In this document: positions 8,767 to 17,820 of the stretch, piece by piece
Layout: every line of letters begins with the position of its first letter
How positions within the stretch are numbered: position 1 is the first letter of the stretch
Source: Taibaiella sp.
GTDB taxonomy: Bacteria; Bacteroidota; Bacteroidia; Chitinophagales; Chitinophagaceae
NCBI GenBank assembly: GCA_019638495.1
Contig: JAHBTQ010000010.1
Span: 107,235 to 171,234, forward strand
Length of the DNA: 64,000 nt
Direction: 5' to 3'
The notes under the pieces: generated by a model
The model's database searches: none
What the model saw: only the letters and a program-made list of their open reading frames with translations
Told to the model about the DNA's origin: nothing
Made by a program: the position numbers and the translations under genes

Positions 8767-9658
8767 TGTGGGTGCAAAAATAAGTATTAGTTGTCTGAAC
8801 CATGATCGAAAATCGGAACCATGATTGAAAATTGGATCCATGATTGTAAGGATAAAATGATTGACATGATGCCAGCTTAGATCGGTTGTTTTTTGCTACG
8901 TTGAGCACTTCCGATTTACTTCCGACTACTTCCGGTGATGGAAGAGGCTTGATTGTTGCAATTTGTTGGTTTTCAATGTTATTTAGTAGGCGACTTCCGG
9001 TTTTGCCGATGTGAAAAGATTGCCGGTTGCCGCTACTTTATTTTGTTTGCTCCCCGATCCTTCGTGGCGAAAGCCGGTGAGGTAGGGAAGCGCTTGCAAT
9101 TGATTGAAGCCTTGTCGTCTGCCTGGTAGGTAGGGTATATTATACCTAGAATTCGATTTTTAAGAAATTTCGGAGATTGTCATTCGCCGAAATGCCCGCC
9201 TGTAGTGATTATGTGGTTTATTCTTAATTTCTAAACGCTTCTATGAGCTGCTAAGAATTGCTAACATTTGCTAAAAGTTGCGCGTGAATTGCTAAGGTGC
9301 TTCTAACCATTGCTAAAAAAGCGAAACCAAATTCTAAGGTCCAAATTCCAAATTCCATCCCGATAGCCATCGGGACCAAATTCGAAAATTCAAATTCAAA
9401 TTCAAATTCGGTTTTTGTTTAAATGCCGAGGTTTTCTGCCACAAAGGTAGATCGAGTATTGTTGCAGCGCGTATTTGGGAGGGAAAATGTGCATATCTTT
9501 TAATTGCGGATCCGCTGATATCGCCGCCGGACGGAATCCGGCTACCAAGCCCGCCGTAGGGAAATTGACGTCGAACTGGTATGTCTACGCAATGGAACGG
9601 GTGGAGTGCTTCCTGTAAACTTAATTATTTATAAAAATTTTGCTATTTTGTATACACT
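8767..9658. other. Gene-poor gap with short repeats
   Basis: About 890 bases with no credible gene on either strand. It contains three ACTTCCG words at 8907-8935, five TGCTAA-type words between 9247 and 9320, and then CCAAATT/CAAATTC runs surrounding an 18-base palindrome (9358-9375). A promoter-like TATTTTG lies at the right end before the channel gene. It reads as decayed or repeat-expanded intergenic DNA. Confidence 0.6.
9341..9412. repeat. Composite palindromic repeat, family A, copy 1
   Basis: The core TCCCGATAGCCATCGGGA (9358-9375) has a six-base-pair CCCGAT stem around AGCC. It is flanked by CCAAATT words on the left and CAAATTC words on the right. The same core, in the other orientation, recurs at 17654-17671 inside TTTGGAA repeats, and again at 63069-63086 inside a tRNA remnant. 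Confidence 0.8.
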
Positions 9659-10276
9659 ATGGATAATAAAGCAAAATTCCAGATAGAACGGATAGCCCTG
9701 TTTAGCGATGCGGTATTTGCCATCGCTATTACGCTCATGATCATTGAGGTGAAACCTCCTCATCTCCATCACGATGCCACTGAACGGGAGGCCATTGTTG
9801 AGTTGCTGCAACTCACTCCTATGTTCGTTGGTGTGATACTAAGTTTTATTTTCATCGGAATGTTTTGGCTGAGGCATCACCAGCTTATGAAATTTATGGA
9901 AAACTATTCCACAAAGCTCATCATGGTCAATATGATATTTTTGCTGACCATAGTGTTCATACCGTTTTCCACTGCTTTCGTTTTTGAAAATGTTACCGGA
10001 CACTCAGTAGTCCCTATGATATTTTATAACCTCAATTACATACTGGCCGCTTTTATGAGTTATCGGCTGTTTGCTTTTGTGCTGAACCCTGCCAATGGTA
10101 TTGTGGTAAAGGAAAGTGCGGAGCGGATAGATAAATACAGGTTTGAATTGTTATTTCCGATAGGCGTGTACGCGCTCGTGATAGCGATGTCTTTCATAAA
10201 TGCTCAGTTAGCGCCCATTTTTTATGGGGCGTTCGCGTTTGAAAAAGTGCTCAATCGTAAAATGAGCCGACCATGA
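9659..10276 (+). CDS. TMEM175/DUF1211-family potassium channel-like protein
   Basis: A 205-aa integral membrane protein. The N-terminal ERIALFSDAVFAIAITLMIIEV matches the RxxxFSDxxxAIxxT motif that lines the pore of TMEM175-type potassium channels. Further membrane segments are seen at about residues 55-75, 95-112, 120-145 and 165-190. Bacterial members form tetrameric potassium-selective channels without a classical selectivity filter. The function here is inferred from the motif. Its promoter region contains TATTTTG, one base short of the -7 consensus. The gene stands alone. Confidence 0.88.
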   Translation: MDNKAKFQIERIALFSDAVFAIAITLMIIEVKPPHLHHDATEREAIVELLQLTPMFVGVILSFIFIGMFWLRHHQLMKFMENYSTKLIMVNMIFLLTIVFIPFSTAFVFENVTGHSVVPMIFYNLNYILAAFMSYRLFAFVLNPANGIVVKESAERIDKYRFELLFPIGVYALVIAMSFINAQLAPIFYGAFAFEKVLNRKMSRP

Positions 10277-10660
10277 ACGGAATAATAGACTGCTTTGAGG
10301 TGTATATTTTTTTGTGCGAGCGACCCTAACGGTGCCGTGATGTGGCATATGTGCATCATTCACGCCGGGTCCCTGCTGCCCGCGAGGCTAGTTTTAGGAG
10401 ACCCGGCTAGGACGGAAAGGAAACAGTCGTTGTGGGACAGTCGGTCTTGATTAGGCTTCTTACTAAACCGCAGGAGACTTCTCTCTTCGTTTGCTGCGCT
10501 TCACTACGCTCGAAGTGACGGGCTTTGATTGAGCAGAAGTACAGCTTATCTTGATTAGGCTTCTTGATAAACGCTCGGGAGATTTCTCCTTTCGCTTGCT
10601 ACACTGTCCTTCGACATGCTCAGGATAAACTGTTGAAATGACGAACTTAGATTGGACGGA
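10277..10660. repeat. Intergenic repeats: two diverged tandem units of about 100 bases
   Basis: Unit 1 (about 10445-10547) and unit 2 (about 10547-10656) both begin CTTGATTAGGCTTCTT and continue with AAAC-GC-GGAGA-TTCTC-TTCG-TTGCT. They diverge near their ends, where unit 2 reads CCTTCGACATGCTCAGGATAAACTG and unit 1 reads TTCACTACGCTCGAAGTGACG. Farther left, GCCGGGTC (10364) pairs with GACCCGGC (10400). No real gene was found. A minus-strand 72-codon frame here is a product of the repeats. Confidence 0.65.
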
Positions 10661-10666
10661 CATAAA

Positions 10667-10696
10667 AAAACAGGAGGCCAACCGGCCTCCTGTTTT
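10667..10696. terminator. Terminator of ahcY
   Basis: A perfect 13-base stem AAAACAGGAGGCC with loop AACC, 23 bases beyond the ahcY stop, with flanking A and T runs. Confidence 0.9.
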
Positions 10697-10718
10697 GTAA
10701 AATAAATATTGGTATCTA

Positions 10719-12047
10719 CTAGTACCTGTACAGTTCTGGCTTGTATGGGCCTTCTTTTGGAATGCCGAGATATTCAGCCTGTGCGGTAGTCAACTCGTCG
10801 AGCTGTGCGCCAACCTTGCTCAGGTGCAGGCGTGCTACTTTCTCGTCCAGGTGCTTAGGCAGTACATATACTTTGTTCTCGTAGTTAGCGTGGTTGTTCC
10901 ACAGCTCTATCTGCGCCAGTGTCTGGTTGCTGAAAGAGTTACTCATTACGAAGCTTGGGTGGCCTGTAGCGCAGCCCAGGTTCACCAGGCGGCCTTCTGC
11001 CAGAACGATAACTTCTTTACCGTCTATGTTATACAGGTCTACCTGTGGCTTGATAACGTCTTTAGTCTGGCCATAAGCGCTATTGAGCCATGCCATGTCA
11101 ATTTCGATATCGAAGTGACCGATGTTACAAACGATAGCCTTGTCCTTCATAACGCGGAAGTGCTGCTCTGTGATGAGGTCGCGGCAGCCTGATGCTGTAA
11201 CGATGATGTCTGCTTCTTTCACAGCGTCTATCATGCGCTTCACTTCAAAACCGTCCATAGCGGCCTGCAGTGCGCAGATAGGGTCTATCTCCGTAACGAT
11301 AACGCGTGCACCGGCACCACGGAGGGAGAGGGCGCTGCCCTTACCTACGTCGCCGTAACCACCAACAACAGCTACTTTACCTGCCATCATTACGTCTGTG
11401 GCGCGGCGGATAGCATCAACCAGGCTTTCCTGGCAGCCATACTTATTGTCAAACTTAGACTTGGTAACAGAGTCGTTTACGTTGATAGCAGGCATTGGCA
11501 GTGTGCCCTTAGCCATGCGCTCGTACAGGCGGTGAACGCCGGTAGTAGTTTCTTCGCTAAGACCCTTGATGTGCTGGATAAGCTCTGTGTAGTTGTCCAG
11601 TACCATGTTGGTAAGGTCGCCACCGTCGTCCAGGATCATGTTCAGCGGACGATCTTCGCCACCGAAGAACAGTGTCTGCTCTATGCACCAGTCAGCTTCT
11701 GCCTGAGTCTGGCCTTTCCATGCGAAAACGCCTATGCCTGCAGCAGCGATAGCAGCAGCAGCATGGTCTTGAGTAGAAAATATATTACATGAGCTCCAGC
11801 GAACTTCTGCACCAAGGGCCACCAGTGTTTCGATCAGCACGGCAGTCTGGATGGTCATATGAAGGCAACCTGCTATGCGAGCGCCTTTCAATGGCTGTTT
11901 TGCACCATATTCTTCGCGAATGGCCATCAATCCCGGCATTTCAGCTTCTGCAAGCCTTATTTCCTTGCGGCCCCACTCAGCGAGGCTAATGTCCTTTACC
12001 TTGTACGGCAGTTTAAAGTCAATCTGTGAACGAGTCATTGTGCTCAT
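10719..12047 (-). CDS. ahcY: Adenosylhomocysteinase (S-adenosylhomocysteine hydrolase)
   Basis: A cytosolic NAD-dependent enzyme of 442 aa that splits S-adenosylhomocysteine into adenosine and homocysteine, keeping SAM-dependent methylation running. It contains the substrate-site segments SSCNIFSTQDHAAAA and NVNDSVTKSKFDNKYGC (the catalytic Lys/Asp region), the NAD-binding AVVGGYGDVGKGSALSL near residue 225, NIGHFDIEID and the conserved ending LGIPKEGPYKPELYRY. Length and motifs match the family without gaps. It has its own terminator and stands alone. An MSTMTRSQ start is used; the second Met four codons in is also possible. Confidence 0.98.
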   Translation of the reverse strand: MSTMTRSQIDFKLPYKVKDISLAEWGRKEIRLAEAEMPGLMAIREEYGAKQPLKGARIAGCLHMTIQTAVLIETLVALGAEVRWSSCNIFSTQDHAAAAIAAAGIGVFAWKGQTQAEADWCIEQTLFFGGEDRPLNMILDDGGDLTNMVLDNYTELIQHIKGLSEETTTGVHRLYERMAKGTLPMPAINVNDSVTKSKFDNKYGCQESLVDAIRRATDVMMAGKVAVVGGYGDVGKGSALSLRGAGARVIVTEIDPICALQAAMDGFEVKRMIDAVKEADIIVTASGCRDLITEQHFRVMKDKAIVCNIGHFDIEIDMAWLNSAYGQTKDVIKPQVDLYNIDGKEVIVLAEGRLVNLGCATGHPSFVMSNSFSNQTLAQIELWNNHANYENKVYVLPKHLDEKVARLHLSKVGAQLDELTTAQAEYLGIPKEGPYKPELYRY

Positions 12048-12199
12048 ATAGTGATTTTGTAAATTTTGGCAAAGGTACGGTAATTATGTAAAAGGGTGGT
12101 TAAAAAAGGTCATAAAAGTGACATATCAACTGTCTATGGCGATATAGAGGAGTAGGATCGATTGCCGTATATTTGAGGTAAAGCGAGAAATACAGTTTT

Positions 12200-12715
12200 A
12201 TGGCGAAGGTGGTACTGGATATAGGAGAGATGAAGGAATCCTTTTTCGGGGATGCCGTGATGCTGGGTATTGCGAGCTCGCTACCCGGGTACCGGCTATG
12301 CTGGGCGCTGAACCGGCATTTTGATATGACATTTGCCAGTGTGCCTGAGAATACCATATGTATGGAAGAGGGCAAGGGCGGCAAAGAGGTGGTGAATTTC
12401 CTGGGCGGTGGCCAGGCAGATATGTTTGGCGCGCCCGTGGCAGCGGCTCCGGTGGGCCAGTGGTATTTTCCCACTTTCAGCTACGCAATAGCCAATAGTA
12501 GTTCCACTCATATATTATACCAGCTACGGTCCGGCAACAAAACACTGCTGCCGGAAGCCAAACACCTAGATTTTTTGTGGTTTATCCAGACAGCGGATTC
12601 TGCACATGATGCACATACCATTTTGCTGGAACTACGCAATCTGCCCGTGGTGCAACTGGCACAGGAGATAAGCAGGGACCAGATAAAGAAGAGTATTACC
12701 AATTTGCTTTTGTAA
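12200..12715 (+). CDS. IPExxxVDY-family protein
   Basis: A 171-aa soluble protein of a Bacteroidota family named for the motif IPExxxVDY. Here the motif appears as LPEAKHLDFLWFI near residue 115. The preceding segment (LGIASSLPGYRLCWALNRHFDMTF) also fits the family. The biochemical role of the family is not known to me. A Gly-rich insert (EEGKGGKEVVNFLGGGQ) is unusual. The gene lies between ahcY (divergent) and the large DUF2723 gene downstream. Confidence 0.72.
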   Translation: MAKVVLDIGEMKESFFGDAVMLGIASSLPGYRLCWALNRHFDMTFASVPENTICMEEGKGGKEVVNFLGGGQADMFGAPVAAAPVGQWYFPTFSYAIANSSSTHILYQLRSGNKTLLPEAKHLDFLWFIQTADSAHDAHTILLELRNLPVVQLAQEISRDQIKKSITNLLL

Positions 12716-12788
12716 GGGCGACATTCCTCAATATTAATTTACAGATAAACAGTGTCAGATGGAGATATTGTGCCATCTAACTAAAGCG

Positions 12789-12817
12789 TTGATAACTGGC
12801 AACTTTTGTTATTTTTG
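12789..12817 (+). promoter_or_regulatory. Promoter of the DUF2723 gene
   Basis: TTG (12789-12791), an 18-base spacer and TATTTTTG (12810-12817) fit the Bacteroidota -33/-7 layout. The ATG follows 20 bases later. Confidence 0.6.
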
Positions 12818-12836
12818 TCGCCTCTAAAAATATATC

Positions 12837-15800
12837 ATGAATTACCGTAAAATAAATAACCTTACCGGCTGGATAGTAGGCGGAATTGCGGCAATAGTGT
12901 ACCTGAGGACGATGGAACCGACCACGAGCTTCTGGGATTGCGGCGAGTTTCTGTCCTGCGCATACAAGCTGGAGGTGGGTCACTCTCCCGGTGCGCCTTT
13001 CTTTATGCTGATGCAGCGCATCTTTGCCCTCTTCTCAGGGGGAGAGGCGCTGACGGGCGGCCCTGCACCCAATGCTACGATCATGATCAATGCGATGTCG
13101 GCGATAGTAAGTGCGCTGAGCATTGTATTTCTGTTCTGGACCATCACGCACTTTGCAAAACGGCTGACGGCACACAATGTGGAGCCGGATGGCGGTCAAG
13201 TAGCGGCTATAATGGGAGCCGGTATAGTAGGTGCCCTTGCGTGTACGTTCTCTGATACTTTCTGGTTCTCAGCGGTGGAGGCGGAAGTATATGCGACATC
13301 TTCGCTGTTCACTGCCTTTACATTCTGGGCTATGCTAAAGTGGGAACACATAGCGGATGAAAAGCATGCTGACCGCTGGATAGTGCTTATCGCCTTCCTG
13401 GTGGGCCTTTCTGTGTGCGTCCATTTGTTGAACCTCCTTACAATTCCTGCGCTTGCGATGATCTACTACTTCCGCAAGTATAAGGCTACCCCAATGGGCG
13501 CTACCATTGCCTTCTTAGTGGGTTGTGTGATACTGGCGTTTGTGCAGTTTGGCGTTATACAGTACATACCGCGTTTCGCATCGATATTCGACCGCGTTTT
13601 TGTAAACGATTTTGGCCTGCCATTTGACAGTGGTGCTATCTTCTTCTTAGTGCTGCTGGTGGCGCTGCTGGTGTTCCTGCTGCGTTTTGCACGCAAGAAG
13701 GCATGGTACCTGATGCACACAGGTATGCTGTGCATTATTTTCATCATCATCGGTTACTCATGTTATTTCACGGCCATCATCCGCTCTCGCGCTGATGTGC
13801 CTATTGACATGACGAACCCGGACAACCCAATGAGCTTCCTGGACTACGTGAACCGTGAGCAGTTTGGCCAACAGCCTTTATTCTTCGGTCCATACTATAA
13901 CAGCGTTTACACAGGTGTGAACAACGACAAGAAGATGTATGCACCTAACAAGGTGAACGGCAAAGATGTATATGAGGTGGTAGGCGACAAGGCGGAGCCG
14001 GAATTTGGGTTAGCTCCTAATGGTGAAAGCCAGACGCACTTCTTTCCCCGTATCTGGGACTATAACAATCCGAGCCATGGGAATTTCTATAAGAATTACC
14101 TGGGTATAGCGGATGGGGAAGACCCTACTACGAAAGACAACTTTAATTTCTTCTTTGAGTACCAGATGAACTGGATGTGGTGGCGCTACTTTATGTGGAA
14201 CTTTGCAGGCCGCCAGAATGATATAGAAGGACAGGGCGACGCTATGCGCGGTAACTGGTGCACCGGTATTACGTTCATAGATAAAATAAAAGGCCTTGGC
14301 AACACCAATGAAATGGGTGATCTGAGCCAGAACCCTGCGCATAACCAACTTTATCTGTTGCCATTTATCCTGGGCATATTAGGTATCGTTTACCAGTTTA
14401 ACCGCAACAAGAAAGACGGAGCTATAGTATTTACGCTATTCTTTTTTACGGGTGCGGCGATAGGCATATTCCTTAATATGACACCTGTGCAGCCACGTGA
14501 GCGCGACTATGCATTTGCGGGTTGTACCTATACATTCACCATCTGGATAGGATTGGGTGTGCTGATGGTGCACCAGTGGTTGAAGAACGCGATGGGGCAG
14601 GGTGTGGCCTCGGCCTATGCGGCGGTGGCGCTGTGCTTTGTAGCGGTGCCGGTAGTAATGGCCAAGGAAGAGTGGCACGACCATGACCGTGGCAGGAAGA
14701 CACTGGCAAAAGCGGAAGCATACAACACACTTTCATGCTGTGCACCAAATGCGGTACTGTTTACCTACGGTGACAACCAGACCTACCCGCTGTGGTACCT
14801 GCAGGAAGTAGAGGGATTCCGCAAGGATGTGCGCATCATCAATACAAGCCTGCTGGGTATAGACTGGTACGTAGACCAGCTGAACTATCGTATAAACGAC
14901 GCGCAGCCGGTGCCAATGGTGTGGAAGCGTAAGGACTATATAGGCGATAAGCACAACTATGTGCAATACCTGGAGAACCCAACGCTGAAGATACCGAAGG
15001 ACCAGTACTTTAACCTGCTGGACATTGTGAACTTCATGAATAGTGATGACAGGGAGAAAATGGCTCAACGAGGATCTGAGGCGGTGAACTACATGCCAAC
15101 GAAGAACTTCTTTGTGCCGGCACTGAGTAAGGAAGAAATAGTGAGCCGTGGCCTGGCACGTGCAGAAGACACAGCGAGAATAAACACAGAGATGAAATTT
15201 TCCTTCCCTAAAAACGGTGCTACAAAGAGCGACCTTGCTGTGATGAACATCATAGCGGCTGTGGCTGCTGACGGCTGGAAACGCCCGTTGTATTTTGACG
15301 CAGGCCTGCGCCAGGGAGACTATGCGGGAACGGGTGAATACATGAGGCTGGAAGGTATGGTGAACCGCCTGCTGCCATTTAAAGTGGTAGACTCTGTGAA
15401 GGCTAATTATAGTGTGGGCGGCTCCATAGATACGAAGAAGAGCTATGACCTGTTTATGAACACCTTTAAGTGGGGTGGTGCAGAGCGCGAAGACGTTTAC
15501 TTTGACGAGCCAAACCGCCATGTGCTGATAACGTATCGTATGAATGCCGCATCGCTGGCAAATCAGCTGGTGGCAGATGGCGAGCGCGAAAAAGCTGTGC
15601 AGGTGCTTGATAAGGTTTACAACGGTATTACGAACAAGTCTTATCCTTATAGCCTTGAGTATTCCGGCTATTTCATGGCTACTGCTTACCTGCGTGCAGG
15701 CGAGACGAAGAAGGCCATGGAGATCACCAACAAGATCGTGGCGAACTCTGAGCAGAACATGAAATGGATAGCATCGCTGAGCGATGACAACCGTTATGGC

Positions 15801-15995
15801 CTGGGCGATGTGGCACTGCAGCAATACCAGATAATAGGTGGTATAGCGCAGGCGGCTGCACAGGCAGGTGATACGGTTACCGCTAAGAAGTTATTTGACA
15901 GACTGCAGGCGATGCAGCAGAACAAAAAAATAGATGAACTGCTGCGCGCCAGCGCTCGTGGCGGTGGCGGTGCAGATGCCGGCGACGACGAATAG
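12837..15995 (+). CDS. DUF2723-family membrane protein (putative protein glycosyltransferase)
   Basis: A 1052-aa protein. The N-terminal half has about ten membrane segments. Its start carries the family hallmark TMEPTTSFWDCGEFLSCAYKLEVGHSPGAP, with the acidic D-C-G-E lumenal motif expected of GT-C-type mannosyltransferases that use a polyprenyl-linked sugar. A second conserved block (MTPVQPRERDYAFAGCTYTFTIW) occurs near residue 550. The C-terminal third is soluble and TPR-like (residues about 900-1040). NCBI calls relatives glycosyltransferase family 117 or DUF2723. The sugar and target are unknown. It is followed by its own terminator. Confidence 0.88.
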   Translation: MNYRKINNLTGWIVGGIAAIVYLRTMEPTTSFWDCGEFLSCAYKLEVGHSPGAPFFMLMQRIFALFSGGEALTGGPAPNATIMINAMSAIVSALSIVFLFWTITHFAKRLTAHNVEPDGGQVAAIMGAGIVGALACTFSDTFWFSAVEAEVYATSSLFTAFTFWAMLKWEHIADEKHADRWIVLIAFLVGLSVCVHLLNLLTIPALAMIYYFRKYKATPMGATIAFLVGCVILAFVQFGVIQYIPRFASIFDRVFVNDFGLPFDSGAIFFLVLLVALLVFLLRFARKKAWYLMHTGMLCIIFIIIGYSCYFTAIIRSRADVPIDMTNPDNPMSFLDYVNREQFGQQPLFFGPYYNSVYTGVNNDKKMYAPNKVNGKDVYEVVGDKAEPEFGLAPNGESQTHFFPRIWDYNNPSHGNFYKNYLGIADGEDPTTKDNFNFFFEYQMNWMWWRYFMWNFAGRQNDIEGQGDAMRGNWCTGITFIDKIKGLGNTNEMGDLSQNPAHNQLYLLPFILGILGIVYQFNRNKKDGAIVFTLFFFTGAAIGIFLNMTPVQPRERDYAFAGCTYTFTIWIGLGVLMVHQWLKNAMGQGVASAYAAVALCFVAVPVVMAKEEWHDHDRGRKTLAKAEAYNTLSCCAPNAVLFTYGDNQTYPLWYLQEVEGFRKDVRIINTSLLGIDWYVDQLNYRINDAQPVPMVWKRKDYIGDKHNYVQYLENPTLKIPKDQYFNLLDIVNFMNSDDREKMAQRGSEAVNYMPTKNFFVPALSKEEIVSRGLARAEDTARINTEMKFSFPKNGATKSDLAVMNIIAAVAADGWKRPLYFDAGLRQGDYAGTGEYMRLEGMVNRLLPFKVVDSVKANYSVGGSIDTKKSYDLFMNTFKWGGAEREDVYFDEPNRHVLITYRMNAASLANQLVADGEREKAVQVLDKVYNGITNKSYPYSLEYSGYFMATAYLRAGETKKAMEITNKIVANSEQNMKWIASLSDDNRYGLGDVALQQYQIIGGIAQAAAQAGDTVTAKKLFDRLQAMQQNKKIDELLRASARGGGGADAGDDE

Positions 15996-16014
15996 CATAT
16001 CAAATGAAATAGGT

Positions 16015-16051
16015 AAAAAGGGTGGGTGCCACACGGGTGCCCACCTTTTTT
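16015..16051 (+). terminator. Terminator after the DUF2723 gene
   Basis: A stem of GGGTGGGTGCC with GGGTGCCCACC, allowing wobble pairs, is flanked by AAAAA and TTTTTT about 20 bases after the stop. Confidence 0.75.
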
Positions 16052-16135
16052 AATGCTGAACGAAGTGGAAAATGTATGAATATTTAGTTGTCACGGTATT
16101 ATTTTATACTTTAGAGTCATTAACCACTGATAGGT

Positions 16136-16714
16136 ATGGAGTTTGAAAAGGTCAAAAAATTCATACTGGCAAAGCTTCGCAAGGAGTTGCCACGCTCACT
16201 AACATATCATAGTTTGGGTCACATAAAAGATGTGTACAAGGCTGCGCAGAAACTGGCTAAGCTGGAGGGGGTGAGCGGAGAAGAGCTGACATTATTGTTG
16301 ACAGCGGTCCTTTTCCATGATTCCGGGTTCCTGATACAGCAAAAAGAGCACGAGCGTGTAGGGTGTGATATAGCGTGGAAATACCTGCCGGAATATGGCT
16401 ATAGCGAGAAGCAGATAGAAGTGATCTGTGGAATGATAATGGCTACCCGCATACCGCAGACGCCACATAATAAGCTGGAGCAGATAATATGCGATGCTGA
16501 CCTGGACTACCTGGGGCGTGATGACTTTTTTGCCATCGGTAATACGCTGTATGACGAGTTGTGTATGTATGGGCTGATACAGACGGAGAATGACTGGAAT
16601 AAGCTACAGGTGCGTTTCCTGGAGGGGCATCACTACTTCACTGATTCTGCAATAAAGCTGCGAAAAGAAAAAAAGGACTCGCACCTGGCATATGTGCGTT
16701 CAAAGATTGTATAA
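16136..16714 (+). CDS. HD-domain phosphohydrolase-like protein
   Basis: A 192-aa cytosolic protein with the HD metal-binding pattern: H in YHSLGHIKDVY near residue 25, the HD doublet in VLFHDSGFL near residue 62, and a downstream Asp in ICDADLDYLGRDDF near residue 125. HD proteins usually hydrolyse phosphate esters such as nucleotides or cyclic dinucleotides. The conserved LDYLGRDDFFAIG resembles small adenylate/guanylate-cyclase-associated HD domains, but the substrate is unknown. It is followed after 20 bases by the YitT-type gene and may be co-transcribed. Confidence 0.82.
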   Translation: MEFEKVKKFILAKLRKELPRSLTYHSLGHIKDVYKAAQKLAKLEGVSGEELTLLLTAVLFHDSGFLIQQKEHERVGCDIAWKYLPEYGYSEKQIEVICGMIMATRIPQTPHNKLEQIICDADLDYLGRDDFFAIGNTLYDELCMYGLIQTENDWNKLQVRFLEGHHYFTDSAIKLRKEKKDSHLAYVRSKIV

Positions 16715-16734
16715 ACCATTATCAAGTCTTATAA

Positions 16735-17607
16735 ATGAATTTGATTCCAAATCTCCCGCGTGCAGTAAAGGATCTGTTGTACACGCTCTCGGGCATATTG
16801 ATAAGCGGTTTTGCGCTAAAGAGTTTCCTGATACCCAATAATTTTCTAGATGGTGGTGTGACCGGTGTGTCCCTTCTGCTGCATGAGATATATCACTGGC
16901 CGATAGCTCTGGTGATACTGGCGCTGAATATACCGTTTGTTATAGCCGGGGGATTCCATGTCAACCGGAACTTTGCTCTCAAGATGCTGGCAAGTATTGT
17001 GGGCCTTGGTATTTGCCTGGTGCTGCTGCCATACCCGGTTATTACGTCAGACAAGTTGCTGGTGTCGATATTCGGCGGGTTTTTTCTTGGCGTAGGTATC
17101 GGGTTGGCTATGCGCGGTGGATGTGCGATAGATGGCATAGAGGTGCTGGCGCTATATACCTTGAAGCGGAGTAGCTTTACCATCAGTGAGATAATTCTGG
17201 GGCTAAACGTCATTATATTCCTGATAGCCGCATTGAAGCTGGGTATGGAAACGGCACTCTATTCCATGCTGACCTACTTTACCGCTTCGCGCACGATCAG
17301 TTATGTAATCGAGGGTCTGGAAGAGTATACAGGTGTTACTATTATTTCCGGCAGGAGTGAGGAGATAAAACATGCTCTTGTGATGAAGCTGGGTCGTGGT
17401 ATTACGGTATATAAGGGAGAACGAGGTTTTATGAAGGATAGCTTTGACGTGCACCAGGATTGCGATATCGTGTACACGATCGTGACCAGGCTAGAGGTGA
17501 GGAGACTACGTAATATGGTGCACAACATTGATCCAAAGGCATTTATCTTTACAAACACAATTAAGGAGGCGGCCGGAGGCGTGCTGAAGCATCACAGGGG
17601 ACACTAG
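16735..17607 (+). CDS. YitT-family membrane protein
   Basis: A 290-aa protein with five to six N-terminal membrane helices (residues about 15-185). The family signature region FLDGGVTGVSLLLHEIYHW and the Gly-rich FGGFFLGVGIGLAMRGGCAIDG are both present. The C-terminus (residues about 195-285) is a cytoplasmic DUF2179 domain containing GRGITVYKGERGF. Members are thought to be transporters, but the substrate is unproven. It probably shares a transcript with the HD gene upstream. Confidence 0.88.
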   Translation: MNLIPNLPRAVKDLLYTLSGILISGFALKSFLIPNNFLDGGVTGVSLLLHEIYHWPIALVILALNIPFVIAGGFHVNRNFALKMLASIVGLGICLVLLPYPVITSDKLLVSIFGGFFLGVGIGLAMRGGCAIDGIEVLALYTLKRSSFTISEIILGLNVIIFLIAALKLGMETALYSMLTYFTASRTISYVIEGLEEYTGVTIISGRSEEIKHALVMKLGRGITVYKGERGFMKDSFDVHQDCDIVYTIVTRLEVRRLRNMVHNIDPKAFIFTNTIKEAAGGVLKHHRGH

Positions 17608-17617
17608 TTTTTTTGGG

Positions 17618-17700
17618 AAATTTGGAATTTGGAATTTGGAATTTGGAATTAGGTCCCGATGGCTATCGGGATGGAATTAGGAATTGGGAATTGGGATTGA
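17618..17700. repeat. Composite palindromic repeat, family A, copy 2
   Basis: Four tandem AATTTGG words are followed by the core TCCCGATGGCTATCGGGA (17654-17671) and then degenerate GGAATTGGG words. The core is the reverse complement of copy 1, so the whole composite unit is inverted relative to it. It lies in the gap between the YitT gene and glyA. Confidence 0.8.
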
Positions 17701-17739
17701 GGAGTGGAGCCCGGCATTGGATGCTTTGATTGTACTTAT

Positions 17740-17814
17740 TATTCCGGCGTAGCCGGAATTTACGACTTACGACTAACGACCCTGCCTGCCGGCAGGCAGG
17801 TTACGACTTACGAA
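17740..17814. repeat. Palindromic repeat, family B, upstream of glyA
   Basis: The perfect 20-base palindrome CCTGCCTGCCGGCAGGCAGG (17781-17800) is bracketed by TTACGACTTACGA on both sides. An additional short hairpin ATTCCGG-CGTAG-CCGGAAT lies at 17741-17759. It ends only about seven bases before the glyA ATG, so it lies in the leader and could affect translation. Confidence 0.75.
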
Positions 17815-17820
17815 TAGAAA

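Noticed and set aside
9240..9420. Possible CRISPR array
   Set aside because: Repeat words are only five to seven bases with irregular spacing and no spacer-length units; no cas genes are present.
10463..10681. A 72-codon minus-strand frame
   Set aside because: It is a translation of the two tandem repeat units and enters the ahcY terminator.
14733..15824. A 363-codon minus-strand frame
   Set aside because: It lies fully antisense to the DUF2723 gene and is rich in His, Cys and Val from codon complementarity.
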